Source of the DNA: AC-32 sp963715575
Lineage (GTDB): Bacteria > Actinomycetota > Thermoleophilia > Gaiellales > Gaiellaceae
Direction: 5' to 3'
NCBI GenBank assembly: GCA_963715575.1
Contig: OY970250.1
Span: 2,170,001 to 2,234,000 of the forward strand
DNA: 64,000 nucleotides
Numbering within the stretch: position 1 is the stretch's first letter; every line of letters starts with the position of its first letter. Of the stretch, positions 60,544 through 64,000 are shown in pieces. The notes below the pieces were generated by a model, which worked only from the letters and a program-made list of their open reading frames with translations, ran no database searches and was not told where the DNA came from. Position numbers and translations under genes: made by a program.

Positions 60544-62883
60544 ATGGCGCCGGTGGGAGCTGAGCTCGAGCGGATCGACTCCTTCTGGCGGGCCGCCAAC
60601 TACCTCTCGGTCGGCCAGATCTACCTGCTCGACAACCCGCTCCTGCGCGAGCCCTTGCGGGCCGAGCACGTCAAGCCGCGCCTGCTCGGCCACTTCGGCA
60701 CCGTTCCCGGGCTGAACCTGATCTGGGCGCACATGAACCGCGCGATCAGGGCGCGCGACCTCGATGCGATCACGATCACCGGCCCCGGCCACGGCGGCCC
60801 GGGCGTCGTCGCCTGCGCCTATCTCGAGGGCACCTACAGCGAGCGCTACTCGCACATCACGCTCGACGAGACCGGCCTGAAGCAGCTGTTTCGTCAGTTC
60901 TCGTTCCCCGGCGGGATCCCGAGCCATGCCGCGCCCGAGACGCCGGGGTCGATCAACGAAGGCGGCGAGCTCGGCTACTCGCTCGCGCACGCCTACGGGG
61001 CGGCCTTCGACAACCCCGGGCTCGTCGTCTGCTGCGTCGTCGGCGACGGCGAGGCCGAGACCGGGCCGCTCGCCACGAGCTGGCACGCGAACAAGTTCCT
61101 CGACCCCGAGAACGACGGCGCCGTGCTGCCCGTGCTGCACCTGAACGGCTACAAGATCGCGAACCCGACGGTGCTCGCGCGCATCCCGGGACGCGAGCTC
61201 GTCTCGTTGCTCGAGGGCTACGGCTACCGGCCGATCCTCGTCACCGGCGGCTTCGACGGCGAGGATCCGCTGCGCGTGCACGAGCGCTTCGCGGCCGGGC
61301 TCGACGAGGCGCTCGACGGGATCGCCGAGGTCAAGGCCGGCGGCGCCGTCGCGTGGCCGATGATCGTCCTGCGCACGCCGAAGGGCTGGACCGGGCCGAA
61401 AGAGGTCGACGGCCTGCCGGTCGAGAACACGTGGCGCGCGCACCAGGTGCCGATCGCGGACGTGCGCGGGAACCCCGAGCACCTGCGGCAGCTCGAGGCC
61501 TGGCTGCGCTCCTACCGCCCGGAAGAGCTTTTCGACGAGCGGGGCGCGCCGATTCCCGAGCTGCTGGAGCTGCCCCCGCGCGGCGAGAGGCGGATGAGCG
61601 CTAACCCGCATGCGAACGGCGGCGAGCTGCTGCGCGACCTCGTGCTGCCGGACTTCCGGGACTACGCCGTCGGGGTCGAGCGGCCCGGCACCGCCTTCAG
61701 CGAGCCGACGCGCGTGCTCGGCGGCTTCCTGCGCGACGTGGTCGCCCGCAACCCGGGCAACTTCCGCATCTTCGGTCCCGACGAGACCGCCTCCAACCGG
61801 CTCGGGGCCGTGTTCGAGGCGAGCCCCCGCGTCTGGGAGGCCGGGCTCGAGCCGACCGACGAGCACCTCGGGCGCCACGGCCAGGTCGTGGAGGTGCTGA
61901 GCGAGCACCTCTGCCAGGGCTGGCTCGAGGGCTACCTGCTGACGGGCAGGCACGGGCTCTTCAACTGCTACGAGGCCTTCATCCACATCGTCGACTCGAT
62001 GTTCAACCAGCACGCCAAGTGGCTGAAGGTGACCCGCGGGATCCCCTGGCGCCGCCCGATCGCCTCGCTCAACTACCTGCTCAGCTCCCACGTCTGGCGC
62101 CAGGACCACAACGGCTTCTCGCACCAGGACCCGGGCTTCATCGACCACGTGGTGAACAAGAAGGCCGAGATCATCCGCGTCTACCTGCCGCCCGACGCGA
62201 ACTGCCTGCTCTCGGTGTACGACCACTGCCTCCGCAGCCGCGACTACGTCAACGTCGTGGTCGCGGGCAAGCAGCCGGCGCTCGACTACCTCTCGATGGA
62301 CGACGCGATCGTCCACTGCACGCGCGGGATCGGGATCTGGGAGTGGGCCTCGAACGACGCCGGGTCGGAGCCGGACGTCGTGCTCGCCTGCTGCGGCGAC
62401 GTGCCGACGCTCGAGACGCTTGCGGCGGCGGCGCTGCTGCGCGAAGCCCTGCCGCAGCTGAAGGTGCGCGTCGTCAACGTCGTCGACCTGATGCGCCTGC
62501 AGCCGGAGACCGAGCACCCGCACGGCCTCCCCGACAACGAGTTCGACGCGATCTTCACGACCGGCAAGCCGGTCGTCTTCGCCTACCACGGCTACCCCTG
62601 GCTGATCCACCGGCTCACCTATCGCCGTCGCAACCACGACAACCTGCACGTCCGCGGCTACAAGGAGGAGGGCACTACCACGACGCCGTTCGACATGGTG
62701 ATGCTGAACGACCTCGACCGCTTCCACCTCGCGATGGACGTGATCGACCGCGTGCCGGGGCTCGCCGACTCCGCCGGGCCGCTCCGCCAGGAGCTCGAGG
62801 ACCGCCGCTTGCGGGCCCGCGCATATACGCGCGAGCATGGAGAGGACGACCCCGCCATCGCCGGCTGGACGTGGCCGGGCTGA
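60544..62883 (+). CDS. xfp: Phosphoketolase
   Basis: 779 residues, thiamine diphosphate enzyme that converts xylulose-5-phosphate or fructose-6-phosphate with phosphate to acetyl phosphate. TPP motif GDGEAETGPLATSWHANKF with GYKIANPTV, N-terminal TGPGHGGPG, and C-terminal domain DHNGFSHQDPGF. Length is family-typical. It starts 10 bp after the copper oxidase and overlaps acetate kinase, so acetyl phosphate is passed on for ATP. Confidence 0.96.
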   Translation: MAPVGAELERIDSFWRAANYLSVGQIYLLDNPLLREPLRAEHVKPRLLGHFGTVPGLNLIWAHMNRAIRARDLDAITITGPGHGGPGVVACAYLEGTYSERYSHITLDETGLKQLFRQFSFPGGIPSHAAPETPGSINEGGELGYSLAHAYGAAFDNPGLVVCCVVGDGEAETGPLATSWHANKFLDPENDGAVLPVLHLNGYKIANPTVLARIPGRELVSLLEGYGYRPILVTGGFDGEDPLRVHERFAAGLDEALDGIAEVKAGGAVAWPMIVLRTPKGWTGPKEVDGLPVENTWRAHQVPIADVRGNPEHLRQLEAWLRSYRPEELFDERGAPIPELLELPPRGERRMSANPHANGGELLRDLVLPDFRDYAVGVERPGTAFSEPTRVLGGFLRDVVARNPGNFRIFGPDETASNRLGAVFEASPRVWEAGLEPTDEHLGRHGQVVEVLSEHLCQGWLEGYLLTGRHGLFNCYEAFIHIVDSMFNQHAKWLKVTRGIPWRRPIASLNYLLSSHVWRQDHNGFSHQDPGFIDHVVNKKAEIIRVYLPPDANCLLSVYDHCLRSRDYVNVVVAGKQPALDYLSMDDAIVHCTRGIGIWEWASNDAGSEPDVVLACCGDVPTLETLAAAALLREALPQLKVRVVNVVDLMRLQPETEHPHGLPDNEFDAIFTTGKPVVFAYHGYPWLIHRLTYRRRNHDNLHVRGYKEEGTTTTPFDMVMLNDLDRFHLAMDVIDRVPGLADSAGPLRQELEDRRLRARAYTREHGEDDPAIAGWTWPG

Positions 62884-63890
62884 GCGTCCTCGTCGTCAAC
62901 GCCGGCTCGATGAGCCTGAAGCTCTCGGTCGTGGCGGAGGACGACTCCTCCGTGCCCGTCGTCGCGCTCGCGGAGGCTCCGCGCGAGGTCGCGGCGGTGG
63001 CGCACCGGATCGTCCACGGCGGCACTCGTTTCCGGGAGCCGGTCGTGATCGACGACGCGGTGATGCGCGAGCTCGAGCACCTGTCGGAGCTGGCGCCGCT
63101 GCACAACGTGCCCGCGCTGGAGGCGATCGGCGAAGCGAGGCGCGTCTTCCCCGGCGTGCCGCACGTGGCGGTCTTCGACACGGCCTTCCACGCCACCATC
63201 CCGGAGGTCGCCTTCACCTACGCGCTGCCTCGCCGCTGGCGCGAGGAGTGGGGCATCCGCCGCTACGGGTTCCACGGGCTCTCGGTCGCGTGGGCCGCGG
63301 AGCGCGTGCCCGTGCCGCGGCTGGTCGTCTGCCACCTCGGCGGGGGCTGCTCGGTGACGGCCGTGCTCGCCGGGCGCTCTGTCGACACGACGATGGGCTT
63401 CAGCCCGCTCGAGGGCGTTCCGATGGCGACGAGGGCCGGAACGATCGACCCGGAGATCCTGCTCTACCTGCAGCGGCACGCCGATGCCGGGCCCGATGAG
63501 CTCGAGCAGGCGCTCGAGCACGAGTCGGGACTGCTCGCGCTCGGCGGCTCGGCCCGGGTCGAGGAGCTCGAAGCGTCGTCGGAGCCGCGGGCGGAGCTGG
63601 CGCTGTCGGTCTTCTGCTACCGCGTCGCCGCGGCGGTCGCCGCGATGACCTCGGCGCTGGGCGGGCTCGACGCGCTCGTCTTCACCGCGGGCATCGGCGA
63701 GGGCTCGGCGCTCGTGCGCGAGCAGGTCTGCGGGCGGCTGGGCTTCCTCGGCGTCGAGCTCGACCTCGCGGAGAACGGCCGCGCCGAGCCGGACGCGACG
63801 ATCTCGACCGACGGTTCACCCGTGCAGGTTCGGGTCGTGCGGGCGCGCGAGGAGATCGTCGCCGCGCGCGCGGCCCGCGAACTGGTCTAG
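62871..63890 (+). CDS. ackA: Short acetate kinase
   Basis: 339 residues, shorter than the usual 395-400. ASKHA fold: phosphate loop NAGSMSLKLS (usually NAGSSSLK), FDTAFHATIP, YGFHGLSV, HLGGGCSVTAV, DTTMGFSPLEGVPMATRAGTIDP (usually TRxGDxDP) and FTAGIGEGSALVRE. Converts acetyl phosphate and ADP to acetate and ATP, completing the phosphoketolase bypass. GTG 62871 overlaps xfp by 13 bp; CTG 62880 in a CTGA overlap is the alternative. Confidence 0.88.
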   Translation: MAGLSVLVVNAGSMSLKLSVVAEDDSSVPVVALAEAPREVAAVAHRIVHGGTRFREPVVIDDAVMRELEHLSELAPLHNVPALEAIGEARRVFPGVPHVAVFDTAFHATIPEVAFTYALPRRWREEWGIRRYGFHGLSVAWAAERVPVPRLVVCHLGGGCSVTAVLAGRSVDTTMGFSPLEGVPMATRAGTIDPEILLYLQRHADAGPDELEQALEHESGLLALGGSARVEELEASSEPRAELALSVFCYRVAAAVAAMTSALGGLDALVFTAGIGEGSALVREQVCGRLGFLGVELDLAENGRAEPDATISTDGSPVQVRVVRAREEIVAARAARELV

Positions 63891-64000
63891 CCCCGTACCT
63901 GTTTCGCCAGGTGCTCGGTCAACTCGGCGACCACCCCGGCCTGGGTGACGGCCGCGATTGCGACCGGCTCGGCGAGATGGCGCTCGAGCACCAGCGTCTG
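63887..64000 (-). CDS. C-terminal fragment of an unidentified protein
   Basis: The last 37 codons of a minus-strand frame (VLERHLAEPVAIAAVTQAGV, then VAELTEHLAKQVRG and TAG). Its stop overlaps the acetate kinase stop. Helical in character; too short to identify. Confidence 0.5.
   Translation of the reverse strand, partial: QTLVLERHLAEPVAIAAVTQAGVVAELTEHLAKQVRG

Overview
The window reads as chromosomal DNA of a very GC-rich actinobacterium. The gene set (Lsr2-like protein, ECF factors with SnoaL or membrane tails, STAS partner, paired FtsX-type permease, tRNAs without encoded CCA, an initiator tRNA with a C1:U72 mismatch) fits Actinomycetota, and I infer the deep class Thermoleophilia (Gaiellales/Solirubrobacterales). 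That placement is an inference, not a measured result.

Layout. 0-5.5 kb: the end of parA translationally coupled to an FtsZ that carries a proline-rich N-terminal extension, then a converging operon of a polytopic membrane protein, an ECF sigma factor and its anti-sigma-like partner. 5.5-12.2 kb: gamma-glutamyltransferase, GNAT and DedA, a secreted phosphoesterase, an HD-GYP protein, an isocitrate-type dehydrogenase, topoisomerase IB and a half-length Lsr2-like protein. 12.2-19.1 kb: an AddB-like/AddA-like helicase-nuclease pair and endonuclease III, coupled head to tail (DNA repair). 19.1-28.7 kb: housekeeping and stress genes (zinc ribbon-PAS protein, CorA, TrxB, a bacterial eRF1/Vms1-like protein, RmuC, CsbD-like protein, glutamate dehydrogenase, CBS protein, Ppx/GppA) with tRNA-Leu(UAA) and initiator tRNA-Met.

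28.8-40 kb is the most accessory-looking part: a cyclase fused to a degenerate alpha/beta-hydrolase, an MMPL exporter, then a cell-surface locus. That locus has a secreted NHL/Ig-repeat protein, an ECF sigma factor that appears to be anchored to the membrane by its own C-terminal tail, a membrane partner with a polyproline tail, a subtilisin and an Ig-like secreted protein. The last two diverge from an 84-bp dyad that includes both start codons. Three genes here are each split by a single frameshift; I saw none elsewhere in the window.

40-47.6 kb: drug-efflux MFS genes, one with a divergent MarR, a cupredoxin lipoprotein, a SigG-type ECF factor with a convergent STAS gene, and OsmC, FAD reductase and ZIP genes. 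The ECF gene and the second MFS gene share the same promoter-like motif.

47.6-63.9 kb looks like a redox/hypoxia survival island: an ABC transporter operon, two universal stress proteins, a GAF-GAF histidine kinase carrying the HPPM motif of heme-binding DevS/DosT kinases, a NarL-type regulator that seems to start at CTG, a GNAT fused to ADP-forming acyl-CoA synthetase, a membrane-anchored copper nitrite-reductase-like oxidase, phosphoketolase and a short acetate kinase. A repeated palindrome ATCGGG-N6-CCCGAT lies in front of the ABC operon, a universal stress gene and a 70-residue gene, and is a good candidate operator for this two-component system. Together these genes suggest sensing of low oxygen or NO coupled to acetyl-phosphate/acetate energy metabolism.
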